Shown here piece after piece: positions 28,712-39,454 of a stretch of DNA of 64,000 nt. The number at the start of each line of letters is the position of its first letter. Position 1 is the stretch's first letter. Under the pieces are notes generated by a model that did not search any database, was not told where the DNA came from, and was given only the letters and a program-made list of their open reading frames with translations. Made by a program: the position numbers and the translations under genes. Origin of the DNA: Microbacterium phyllosphaerae (lineage in GTDB: Bacteria; Actinomycetota; Actinomycetes; Actinomycetales; Microbacteriaceae); assembly GCF_017876435.1 (NCBI RefSeq), contig NZ_JAGIOA010000001.1, positions 1,922,001 through 1,986,000 of the forward strand. The letters run 5' to 3'.

Positions 28712-29392
28712 ATGACCTCACGCATTCTTGTGGTCGACGACGACACCGCGCTCGCCGAGATGATCGGCATCGTGCTGCGCACGGAGGGCTTCGAGCCCGT
28801 GTTCTGCGCCGACGGTGCGCGGGCTGTCGAGGAATGGCGCACGCAGCGACCCGACCTCGTGCTGCTCGACCTGATGCTGCCCGGCATGGACGGAATCGAG
28901 ATCTGCACGCGGATCCGTGCGGAATCCGGTGTCCCCGTCATCATGCTCACGGCGCGCAGCGACACCGCAGACGTGGTGCGCGGACTCGAGGTGGGCGCAG
29001 ACGACTACATCGTCAAGCCGTTCAACCCCAAGGAGCTCGTCGCCCGCATCCGCACTCGTCTGCGCCCGGCGCCGCAGACTCTGGGGGAGCAGTTGCGCGT
29101 GGGCGATCTCACCGTCGACGTCGATGCGCACGAGGTGCGCCGAGGGACGGCCCCGATCGCCCTGACACCGCTGGAGTTCCAGTTGCTCGTCGCCCTCGCG
29201 TCGAAGCCGCAGCAGGTGTTCTCCCGCGAGATGCTCCTCGAACAGGTGTGGGGATACCACTACAAGGCCGACACGCGCCTCGTGAACGTGCACGTGCAGC
29301 GGCTTCGGGCCAAGGTCGAGCTCGACCCTGACAACCCCAAGATCGTCATGACGGTGCGTGGCGTCGGCTACCGTGCCGGGAGCCCGGGCTAG
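28712..29392 (+). CDS. mtrA: Response regulator MtrA
   Basis: 226 residues. Receiver domain with acidic pocket D9-D11, phosphoacceptor D53 in LLDLMLPGMDG, T80 and K102 (DDYIVKPF), then an OmpR/PhoB winged-helix domain from about 130 with TPLEFQLLVAL and the recognition region HVQRLRAKVE. The protein matches MtrA closely across its whole length. MtrA controls cell-wall and division genes with the kinase MtrB, whose gene begins 4 bases downstream. ATG 28712 has a leaderless-type TAAGGT in front; the open frame upstream lies antisense to the neighbouring membrane gene and is not coding. Confidence 0.96.
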   Translation: MTSRILVVDDDTALAEMIGIVLRTEGFEPVFCADGARAVEEWRTQRPDLVLLDLMLPGMDGIEICTRIRAESGVPVIMLTARSDTADVVRGLEVGADDYIVKPFNPKELVARIRTRLRPAPQTLGEQLRVGDLTVDVDAHEVRRGTAPIALTPLEFQLLVALASKPQQVFSREMLLEQVWGYHYKADTRLVNVHVQRLRAKVELDPDNPKIVMTVRGVGYRAGSPG

Positions 29393-29396
29393 TCCC

Positions 29397-31076
29397 ATGG
29401 CCGCGACCACAGCGACCACCACGGCGGTCGCTGTCATCCGCGACTGGCGCGGTTGGCCCACCGTCACACGAGCCCTCTGGCGGCGATCCCTGCGTTTCAG
29501 GACGCTGACGATCACGCTCCTGCTCACCTCGACAGCGATCCTCATCACATGCGTGACGATGGCGCTCATCATCCAGAACGATCTGTTCGAATCGCGCAAG
29601 AAGGAGGCGCTCGAGGACGCGGCTCGTTCCGTGAACCAGGCGCAGACGACCCTCGACGCCACCGCGCTCGGCGACGACCCTGCAGCGCTGCGGGAGCTGT
29701 GGGAGAGCGTGCAGGAGGACCTCGGTCGCAACTCCACCGCCGACGGGCTCGCCGGGTTCCGCATCAACGTGGATGAGGAGGCTGTGTCGCTGAGCGGCTT
29801 CACGGCCGGTCTGAGCGCGAACAACATCAGCCCTGCCCTGCGCACTCGGGTCGTCAAGTTCGACGACTGGCAGTCGTGGCAGTCCGCGTCGCTGGACGTC
29901 GATGGCCGCGCGGTGCCCGGGATCATCGTGGGGCAGCAGTTGCAAGTCCCGGAAGCAGGACCCTTCGAGGTCTACTTCGCCTACGACCTCGCCAACGCCG
30001 ACAACACCCTCACGTTCGTGCAGCGCACGCTGTGGATCGCGGGCATCGGCCTCGTCGCGATCGTCGCCGCGATCTCGTTCGTCGTGCTGCGCACCGTGTC
30101 GACCCCGATCGTCGAGGCCGCGGAGACCAGCGCGCGTCTCGCCAGCGGTGATCTCGGCGTGCGCATCGACGTGCACGGGGAAGACGAGATCGCCACTCTC
30201 GGGCGGTCCTTCAACGCGATGGCCGACAGCATCGAGTCCCAGATCAAGGAGCTCGGCGAGCTCTCACTGGTGCAGCAGCGGTTCGTCTCGGACGTGTCGC
30301 ACGAACTCAGGACGCCGCTCACGACGATCCGGCTCGCCGCCGACATGCTGAACGATCAGCGCGAGGAGTTCGATCCGACGACCGCACGCACCACCGAGCT
30401 CCTGCACACGCAGGTGCAGCGATTCGAGACGCTGCTGTCGGATCTGCTCGAGATCAGCCGGTATGACGCGGGATCCGTGCAGCTGGAGCTCGAGGCCACG
30501 AGCCTCGCGCATCTCGCCGAGGACATCATCGAGCAGATGCAGCCGCTCGCGGACGGGCGAGGCAGCGAGTTGCGCCTCGTCGCGCCCGGCGGGTACTCGC
30601 CGGTCGAGATGGATCCGCGTCGTGTGCGACGGGTGCTGCGCAACCTGATCGGGAACGCGATCGAGCACGGTGAGGGGCGGCCCATCGTGGTGACGGTGGA
30701 CAGCAATCAGCACGCCGTCGCCGCGGGGGTCCGCGACTTCGGACTCGGGATGGACCCGGCGGATGCCGAGCGTGTGTTCGACCGGTTCTGGCGCGCCGAT
30801 CCGTCGCGTCAGCGCACGATCGGGGGGACAGGACTCGGTCTCTCCATCGCGCTCGGCGACGCGACACTGCACGGAGGGACCCTCGGAGTGTGGTCGGAGC
30901 TCGGCGTCGGCACGAACTTCGTGCTCACCCTGCCGCGTCGGGGCGACGCAGCCGACGGTCCCTCACCGATTCCGCTGGAGCCGCAGGAGCCGATGAGCGA
31001 GATCGGTGACGCCACGCAGCCGATCCAGCTCGCCGATCTCCCCGCCGACCTCTTCGACAGGGGGAGCATCGAATGA
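29397..31076 (+). CDS. mtrB: Sensor histidine kinase MtrB
   Basis: 559 residues. First transmembrane helix at about 36-57, an extracytoplasmic sensor region of about 150 residues, second helix near 217-238, then a HAMP domain (TPIVEAAETSARLASGDLGVRI), a HisKA dimerisation domain with phosphoacceptor H302 in SDVSHELRTPLTTIR, and an ATPase domain with N-box LIGNAIEHG and G-box TGLGLSIA. It phosphorylates MtrA. Its stop codon overlaps the lpqB start (ATGATG region at 31073-31078). The C-terminal 45 residues are an acidic, Pro-rich extension. Confidence 0.95.
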   Translation: MAATTATTTAVAVIRDWRGWPTVTRALWRRSLRFRTLTITLLLTSTAILITCVTMALIIQNDLFESRKKEALEDAARSVNQAQTTLDATALGDDPAALRELWESVQEDLGRNSTADGLAGFRINVDEEAVSLSGFTAGLSANNISPALRTRVVKFDDWQSWQSASLDVDGRAVPGIIVGQQLQVPEAGPFEVYFAYDLANADNTLTFVQRTLWIAGIGLVAIVAAISFVVLRTVSTPIVEAAETSARLASGDLGVRIDVHGEDEIATLGRSFNAMADSIESQIKELGELSLVQQRFVSDVSHELRTPLTTIRLAADMLNDQREEFDPTTARTTELLHTQVQRFETLLSDLLEISRYDAGSVQLELEATSLAHLAEDIIEQMQPLADGRGSELRLVAPGGYSPVEMDPRRVRRVLRNLIGNAIEHGEGRPIVVTVDSNQHAVAAGVRDFGLGMDPADAERVFDRFWRADPSRQRTIGGTGLGLSIALGDATLHGGTLGVWSELGVGTNFVLTLPRRGDAADGPSPIPLEPQEPMSEIGDATQPIQLADLPADLFDRGSIE

Positions 31077-32791
31077 TGACTCGGACTCGCCGTGCGCTGC
31101 GCGGAATCGCCGTCGTCACCGCCGCCCTGCTCCTGACGGCGTGCACCGGTCTCCCGACGACGGGCGACCCGCAACCGGGGCTCGCGCTCGGAGCCTCGCC
31201 CGAAGACCCGGACTTCCTGCCCGTGGCGTCCGATCCGATCGACGGGGCAGGGCCCGCGGCGATCGTCGAGGGCTTCATGGAGGCGGCGATCACACCGGCC
31301 GACAACTGGGACACCGCGCGCAAGTTCCTCACTCCCGAACTCGCCGCATCGTGGCGTCCGAACACCGGGGTGTCGATCGACGTCAGCGCGGTGACGCGCT
31401 CGTTCACCTCGAGCGTCGAAGACGACTCCGAAGCGAGTGACGGCGACACCGCCGACGTGCGCGTCCGATTCGATCAGGTGGCGAGCGTCGACGCGACCGG
31501 GGCGTACTCCGAGGCGTTCGGGGCGTCGAATTCGGCGTTCGTCGTGGTTCGCACCGACGGCCAGTGGCGCATCACCGAGGCTCCTGACGGCGTCGTGATC
31601 GACGAGTCGCGGTTCGCGCGCGTCTACGACGACTACGCGCTGCAGTACTACGACCAGACCTGGGAGAGGCTCGTTCCCGATGTTCGCTGGTTCCCGAGAC
31701 GGGCGACGGTCGCGACGACGATCGCCCAGTCGCTGATCGGCGGCGCGCCGAGCCCGTGGCTCGATCCCGCCGTGCAGAGCGCCTTCCCGCAGGGGGTCCA
31801 GCTCGCGCGGGACGCCGTGCCGATCGACGCGGATCAGGTCGCGGACGTCGCGCTGAACCGCGCCGCTCTGGGTCTTGATCCGAAGACGCTCGCACGCATG
31901 CGCACGCAGCTGCAGGAGACCCTCGCGGCGGCCGGCGTGCAGGTCGACCAGGTGCGTTTCAGCGTCGACGGACGCACACTCGACGCGGGCGTCGTCAAAC
32001 TCGTGGAGGACCCGGCGGACCCCGGCAGTCTCGTGCTCAAGGGCGGCGAGTTCGGCTCCCTGGTCGGCAGCGAGATCACGCCCATCCCCGGCGTGACCGA
32101 GGACATCCTCGCCGCGACGCAGTCGATCACCGCGATCGATGTCGCGATCGACGGCTCGAACGCAGCCGTCCAGCTGGCGGACGGGCACGTGTATCTCACG
32201 GGAGACGACGGGTTCAACGAGCTCGATGGCAGGGCGTCGCTGATACGTCCGTCCATGGACCCTTACGGGTTCACCTGGTCCGTGCCGTCGAACGCTCCCA
32301 AAGCGCTGCAGGCGATCGGCAGTGACGTCGCGCCCCTCGGGATCGCGGGCGCCTGGCCGGACGCCTCCGCCATCTCGGCACTGCGTGTCTCGGCGGACGG
32401 CGCGCGCGTCGCGGCTGTCGTCGTGGTCGGCGGAGAACGCTGGGTGGTGGTCTCCTCGGTCATCCGCGACGACGCGGGTGCGCCGACCGAGCTCGGCCCC
32501 GCAGAGCCGCTGACCCAGCTGGAGGGCGGCGTCAGCGGTCTGGTCTGGCTCGGTGGCGATCGTCTGGGTCTGCTGATGGATCTGAACGATCGGATGGTCC
32601 TCACCCAGATCGTCGGAGGGCCGGGCACATCCGAGGTGGCTCCGACCGGCGCTGTGTCGATCGCCGGCTCCCGCTCCGCCTCGGGGCTGCGTGTGCTCGG
32701 CGCCGAAGGAGCGGTGTTCGCGCGGAGCGGGTCGGCATGGAGCGAGTCGACGGACGGTGTCTCCGTGCTAGCGACACGGGCGGGGCACTGA
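31073..32791 (+). CDS. lpqB: Lipoprotein LpqB
   Basis: 572 residues. Lipoprotein signal peptide with lipobox LLTAC (lipidated Cys about residue 24), then a GerMN-like region (about 60-300) and a C-terminal beta-propeller (AVQLADGHVYLTGDDGFNEL onwards). LpqB acts outside the membrane as an accessory of MtrB, modulating its kinase activity in mycobacteria, and the gene directly follows mtrB here with an overlap. Length and domain order are normal for the family. Confidence 0.94.
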   Translation: MMTRTRRALRGIAVVTAALLLTACTGLPTTGDPQPGLALGASPEDPDFLPVASDPIDGAGPAAIVEGFMEAAITPADNWDTARKFLTPELAASWRPNTGVSIDVSAVTRSFTSSVEDDSEASDGDTADVRVRFDQVASVDATGAYSEAFGASNSAFVVVRTDGQWRITEAPDGVVIDESRFARVYDDYALQYYDQTWERLVPDVRWFPRRATVATTIAQSLIGGAPSPWLDPAVQSAFPQGVQLARDAVPIDADQVADVALNRAALGLDPKTLARMRTQLQETLAAAGVQVDQVRFSVDGRTLDAGVVKLVEDPADPGSLVLKGGEFGSLVGSEITPIPGVTEDILAATQSITAIDVAIDGSNAAVQLADGHVYLTGDDGFNELDGRASLIRPSMDPYGFTWSVPSNAPKALQAIGSDVAPLGIAGAWPDASAISALRVSADGARVAAVVVVGGERWVVVSSVIRDDAGAPTELGPAEPLTQLEGGVSGLVWLGGDRLGLLMDLNDRMVLTQIVGGPGTSEVAPTGAVSIAGSRSASGLRVLGAEGAVFARSGSAWSESTDGVSVLATRAGH

Positions 32792-32902
32792 CCGCCTCAC
32801 CCTTCCTGCACGGTCCACGCGCACGGTCACGTGACGCACAGAAGTGTGCCGTGGAGCCTGATGCGGCGGCGCGGTGTCGAGGCGCTGAGGCACGATCGAC
32901 GG

Positions 32903-33589
32903 ATGCCTTCGACGTCGTCGCTCGTCACCATCGGTCAGGAGATCCTGGCTCTGCTGCTCGCGGCGACCTGTGCGGGCTGCGGCCGACCTGAGACGGTGCT
33001 CTGCGCCTCATGCAGGAGCAGGCTCCGACAGGAGCCGGTCGAGGCGAGCACCCCGGCGGGACTGCGGGTGGTCGCCGGGATGACCTTCGACGACGTGGCC
33101 GGGAGGTGCATCCGAGCGCTCAAAGACGAAGGCCAGACCCTGCTCGCCCGCCCGCTGGGGGCTGCTCTCCGAGAGGCGCTGAGCGTCGCTCTCAGGGGCG
33201 AGGACGACGATCCGGTGCATGTGATTCCGATTCCGACGTCCACGAGCGCTTTCCGCAGACGGGGGTTCCGCGTACCGGAGATCCTGATCCGACGTGCGGG
33301 CTTCATTCCTCAGCGGATGCTGGTGGTGCGTCGTCGCCGACTCGATCAGCGCGGGCTCGACGCGGCGCGTAGAGCCGCGAACGTGCGGGGGACCATGCGG
33401 ACGCGATTCACCGGACGCGACGAGCCGGTGGTCCTCGTGGACGACGTGGTGACCACGGGCGCGACCTTCGACGAGGCGGCGCACGTGCTCCGTGACGCGG
33501 GCTTCCGCGTCATCGCGGCGGTCGCGCTCGCCGCCACCCCACGTCACAGTGAACGGAATGCGAACGCATCGGGGACACGCAGGAAATGA
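32903..33589 (+). CDS. ComF-like phosphoribosyltransferase
   Basis: 228 residues. An N-terminal zinc-ribbon-like segment with Cys pairs (TCAGCGRPETVLCASC) and a C-terminal PRPP-binding motif VVLVDDVVTTGAT identify a ComF/GntX type phosphoribosyltransferase. In naturally competent bacteria ComF aids DNA uptake; in actinobacteria its role is undefined. The start is uncertain: ATG 32903 gives the usual short N-terminus, while ATG 32861 and GTG 32831 are in frame. It lies between lpqB and hpf, the same order as Rv3244c-Rv3241c. Confidence 0.85.
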   Translation: MPSTSSLVTIGQEILALLLAATCAGCGRPETVLCASCRSRLRQEPVEASTPAGLRVVAGMTFDDVAGRCIRALKDEGQTLLARPLGAALREALSVALRGEDDDPVHVIPIPTSTSAFRRRGFRVPEILIRRAGFIPQRMLVVRRRRLDQRGLDAARRAANVRGTMRTRFTGRDEPVVLVDDVVTTGATFDEAAHVLRDAGFRVIAAVALAATPRHSERNANASGTRRK

Positions 33590-33609
33590 CCCGTGACATC
33601 CGCGGTCAG

Positions 33610-33649
33610 GCGGACTACCGTGGGGGGTCACAAGGCGACCACGGTCCGC
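33610..33649 (+). other. Imperfect stem-loop upstream of hpf
   Basis: ACCGTGG (33617-33623) pairs with CCACGGT (33639-33645), and GCGG/CCGC extends the stem across a 3-base bulge. It could be a leader RNA structure or a protein-binding site; the transcription start is unknown. Confidence 0.35.
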
Positions 33650-33683
33650 CCTTGGCCGGGAGGACCGGGACAAGGAGGCAGCA

Positions 33684-34340
33684 ATGGAAACGAGCATCGT
33701 TGGCGTCGGGGTGGGTATCACTGACCGATTCCGCACCGTTGTCGAAGAGAAGATCGCCAAGATCCAGACGTTCGCATCTCGTGCGCAGCGACTGGACGTC
33801 AAGGTCACCCACCGGGTGTATCGGAACGGGCACGTGCCCGATGAGACGGTCGAGCTGACGCTGATCAGCAAGGGGCCCGTCGTCCGTGCGGAGGCCACCG
33901 ACGGCGACAAGTTCGTCGCCCTCGACCTCGCGGTCGACAAGATGGCCGAACAGCTGCGCAGGGCCAAGGAGAAGCGAGTCGACGGACGACAGCATCCCCG
34001 TGGAGCGCACTTCGAGAAGGAGAGCGGAGCGCTGGAGGGCATCGACGTCCAGCCGGCATCCGTCGACGTGCTTCGCGCCGTCGCGACCGGGGCCGTGCCG
34101 ATCCAGAACGATGAAGACGAGGTCTACTCGCCGGTCGTCATTCGCACGAAGAACTTCGGCGCCGAATGGATGACCGTCGAAGAAGCGGTCGACCGCATGG
34201 AGCTCGTCGGTCACGACTTCTTCCTGTTCGTCGACGTGCGCACCGACCACCCGAGCGTGGTCTACCGCCGCAAGGGCTGGGACTACGGTGTGATCGCACT
34301 CGAGACGGCGGCGCCGCCGTCCGAAGCGCTCGCTTCCTGA
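33684..34340 (+). CDS. hpf: Long-form ribosome hibernation-promoting factor (HPF/RaiA family)
   Basis: 218 residues, the long form that both binds in the 30S decoding region and dimerises 70S ribosomes to 100S. The N-terminal domain (about 1-105) has VGVGITDRFRTVVEEKIAKIQ and ends with a basic helix KMAEQLRRAKEKR; the C-terminal dimerisation domain carries VVIRTKNFGAEWMTVEEAVDRMELVGHDFFLF and a final VVYRRKGWDYGVI. AAGGAGG 7 bases ahead of the ATG is the strongest Shine-Dalgarno in the window, suiting a rapidly induced abundant protein. A strong hairpin follows. Confidence 0.95.
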   Translation: METSIVGVGVGITDRFRTVVEEKIAKIQTFASRAQRLDVKVTHRVYRNGHVPDETVELTLISKGPVVRAEATDGDKFVALDLAVDKMAEQLRRAKEKRVDGRQHPRGAHFEKESGALEGIDVQPASVDVLRAVATGAVPIQNDEDEVYSPVVIRTKNFGAEWMTVEEAVDRMELVGHDFFLFVDVRTDHPSVVYRRKGWDYGVIALETAAPPSEALAS

Positions 34341-34353
34341 GGCTCACACGCAG

Positions 34354-34385
34354 AACGGCCCGACTCCGGAAGGAGTCGGGCCGTT
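34354..34385 (+). terminator. Terminator after hpf
   Basis: Perfect 14-bp stem AACGGCCCGACTCC / GGAGTCGGGCCGTT with a GGAA tetraloop, then TCTCG. It lies between hpf and a convergent coding sequence and can act on both strands. Confidence 0.85.
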
Positions 34386-34406
34386 CTCGCGTCCGGGCTG
34401 TGCGGG

Positions 34407-35747
34407 TCAGTCGAAGATCCCGTCGAGGATGCTTCCGATGACGAGTCCTCCGAGGATGCCGGAGGCGATGTCGCCTCCGCCTCCGCGTCGGCCGCCGCCG
34501 CTCCAGCCGCCGCCGCCCCAGCCGTCGCCTCCGCCGCCCCACCCCTGATCCTGCGGGCGGGACGAGTCGATGTCGCGCTGTGCGAGTTGCAGGGCCTCGG
34601 CGGCGAGGTGCGCGACACGGCGAGCGCTGGCGAGCGCCTCGTCACGCGTCTCCTCGGCGGGCAGCAGGTCGGACAGATCCACGCGCAGGCGCTCGGCCTC
34701 CGCGAGCCGGGTGCGTGCGTCGGCGCCGATCCACCCGCGGTGTCCTGCGATGAGTCCGCGAGCGACGCCCAGCTGGCGATCCGCGTCGTCGATGGCGTGC
34801 TGGACCTGCGGGATGCTGGGCAGGGGATGCTCGGCGCGATGACGCGCTGTGGCGATGGCATCGTCGAGGGCTGTGTTCGCCCCGCGAAGCTGAGAGAGCT
34901 CGGCGAAGGGGTCGCCGGGTGTTCCTGCGGGGGAGAGGGCGCTCAGCGCGTCCTGCAGCGCTGACACCGCGGCTGCCACCGCCGGCACCTGCGGTGCGGT
35001 GCGCGCGGCGATCAGGTCGCTCCTCGAATCCGCCACGACCTCGGCGAGTGTCGACTCGGCACGGAGCGCCTCGATCTCGAAGTCCTCGACGGCGTCGAGC
35101 AGGGCGGACGCGCGGCGGGTGGCCTCGGTCGCGGTCTCGAGGGCGAGGTTCGCCTCCTCGTTCTGCTTCGCCGCGCGACGACGCTCGGAGACGGCGGCGC
35201 CATGCGTGGCGAAGGCGATGAGCTGCTCCGCTTCGGCGGCGCTGGCCGTGATCTGATGCATCGCAGAATCGGCGTACCGCGAGGAGAGGCGCGCGACGGT
35301 CTCATTCGTCTGCGGGATCCGTGTGCTCAGCTCCGCGGCATCCGCGCGGACCTGCGCGATCACCTCGGGCGCCCGACGGACCTTGGAGATCGATGTCGCG
35401 AGGTCGGAGGTCTTCTCATCGAGCAGATCCTGTGCCCACTCGCACAACTGCACGATGCGAGCGTTGCGGGTGCGCAGCTCCTCCGCGGTGTCGGGGATCT
35501 CGTCGTGGTTGAGCTGGTGCATCTGGAAGGCCTCACGCAGATGGGTGCGTACGGCGCTCAGTGCCTTCTTCAGGTCGCTGGTGAGCTGCTCTCCGAGCTC
35601 CGCCTCGGCGAACGCCAGCTCATCGGAGGTGCTTCTGATGCGCTCGTCGGCTGCGACGAGCGACTGCTCGGCACGCCGTGCGAGATCGGCATCCTGTGCG
35701 GCCAGTTCTTCCTGCTCGCGCTTGCGTCTGCCCCATATTCCAGCCAT
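34407..35747 (-). CDS. Long coiled-coil protein with Gly-rich tail and hydrophobic end, function unknown
   Basis: 446 residues. No signal peptide. Residues about 8-385 are almost continuous alpha helix rich in Ala, Glu, Arg and Leu, predicted coiled coil. The end is a GGGGDGWGGGGWSGGG-type segment followed by a short hydrophobic helix DIASGILGGLVIGSILDGIF. This tail layout matches the C-terminal half of actinobacterial TPM-domain (YgcG-like) proteins, but the TPM domain and its membrane helix are missing at the N-terminus. ATG 35747 has TAGGAT ending 7 bases upstream. Phage-shock PspA-like proteins are a less likely alternative. Confidence 0.75.
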   Translation of the reverse strand: MAGIWGRRKREQEELAAQDADLARRAEQSLVAADERIRSTSDELAFAEAELGEQLTSDLKKALSAVRTHLREAFQMHQLNHDEIPDTAEELRTRNARIVQLCEWAQDLLDEKTSDLATSISKVRRAPEVIAQVRADAAELSTRIPQTNETVARLSSRYADSAMHQITASAAEAEQLIAFATHGAAVSERRRAAKQNEEANLALETATEATRRASALLDAVEDFEIEALRAESTLAEVVADSRSDLIAARTAPQVPAVAAAVSALQDALSALSPAGTPGDPFAELSQLRGANTALDDAIATARHRAEHPLPSIPQVQHAIDDADRQLGVARGLIAGHRGWIGADARTRLAEAERLRVDLSDLLPAEETRDEALASARRVAHLAAEALQLAQRDIDSSRPQDQGWGGGGDGWGGGGWSGGGRRGGGGDIASGILGGLVIGSILDGIFD

Positions 35748-35810
35748 ACGACCGATCCTAGTTTCCCGAGCGAGAGTGCTGGCTGTGCATCCGCTCCAGG
35801 CGAACGTCGA

Positions 35811-36413
35811 TCAGGCGAGGGCAGCGACGGACGGACGCGCCGGCCGCCCGCGCTTGGGGCGGTCGGCCGTCAGCTCGAGCGCGACCGCGTGCTCCGGATG
35901 CTCGGCGAGGCGGTCCTGCACATGGTCGAGCCAGCGCAGCTCGGCATCGGCCGCGAAGATCATCGAATCGACGACGAGCGACCAGGCGAGGCCTTCAGGC
36001 GTGTCGTCCTCCCGCGAATCTCTGACGTCGCGGAGTGTCCCGAGATGACGTCGAGAGGCCACGCGCTGTGTTGCGACCACATCCGCGGCATCCGCGCCGG
36101 GAAGCGTCGCCGCGACGGCCAGCTTGATCGCGAGCTCGTCCCTGGTCGCCAGACCCCGCTCCACGGGTGCTGCGAGCCAGCGGTCGACCTCCGTCATCCC
36201 GGCCTCGGTGATCTCCCAGTAGACGTGCCCCTGCGCGTCGGCGTCGCCACGGTCCACGAGCCCGTCTCGTTCTAGGCGCTCGAGAGTGTTGTAGATCTGC
36301 CCGACGTTGAGCGGCCACACGGAGCCCGTCCGGCGGTCGAACTCATGGCGAAGCTGGTGTCCGTAGCACGGTCCCTGCGCGAGGATCGCGAGCAGACTCT
36401 GTCGAACCGACAT
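35811..36413 (-). CDS. PadR-family transcriptional regulator
   Basis: 200 residues. The N-terminal winged helix reads SVRQSLLAILAQGPCYGHQLRHEFDRRTGSVWPLNVGQIYNTLERLERDGLV in two adjacent blocks and is typical of PadR; the C-terminal helical domain mediates dimerisation. ATG 36413 has GGGAGG 8 bases upstream; the frame continues upstream without homology. It is followed by an AT-rich promoter region and diverges from secA. PadR proteins often repress adjacent exporters, but no such target is present nearby. Confidence 0.9.
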   Translation of the reverse strand: MSVRQSLLAILAQGPCYGHQLRHEFDRRTGSVWPLNVGQIYNTLERLERDGLVDRGDADAQGHVYWEITEAGMTEVDRWLAAPVERGLATRDELAIKLAVAATLPGADAADVVATQRVASRRHLGTLRDVRDSREDDTPEGLAWSLVVDSMIFAADAELRWLDHVQDRLAEHPEHAVALELTADRPKRGRPARPSVAALA

Positions 36414-36435
36414 GTGAGACCTCCCGGGTCGTGGA

Positions 36436-36452
36436 TCAATATATACATACTC
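36436..36452. promoter_or_regulatory. AT-rich promoter/operator candidate upstream of padR
   Basis: The stretch TCAATATATACATACTC is the most AT-rich run of the intergenic region. On the minus strand it reads as a TATATT hexamer next to ATGTATATA, which resembles PadR-type ATGT/ACAT operators, suggesting autoregulation. Confidence 0.35.
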
Positions 36453-36576
36453 GGAAACAGGACGCGGGCGCGGCATGCAGACGACGTGCAGGTCACGGAC
36501 CGGTAACATGACAACGTATGCCTGGTGCGCGCCCGACACGTGGCGCCCCGGACCCATCGACAGGGAGATGACATCT

Positions 36577-39384
<2,808 letters not shown>

Positions 39385-39398
39385 GCGCGATGCGTCGC

Positions 39399-39435
39399 GA
39401 GGGGCCGGATCCGGGTGGATCCGGCCCCTCTTTCT
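39399..39435 (+). terminator. Rho-independent terminator of secA
   Basis: Perfect 14-bp stem GAGGGGCCGGATCC / GGATCCGGCCCCTC with loop GGGT, followed by TTTCT. Confidence 0.9.
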
Positions 39436-39454
39436 GTCGCTGTAGGCTTGCGCA

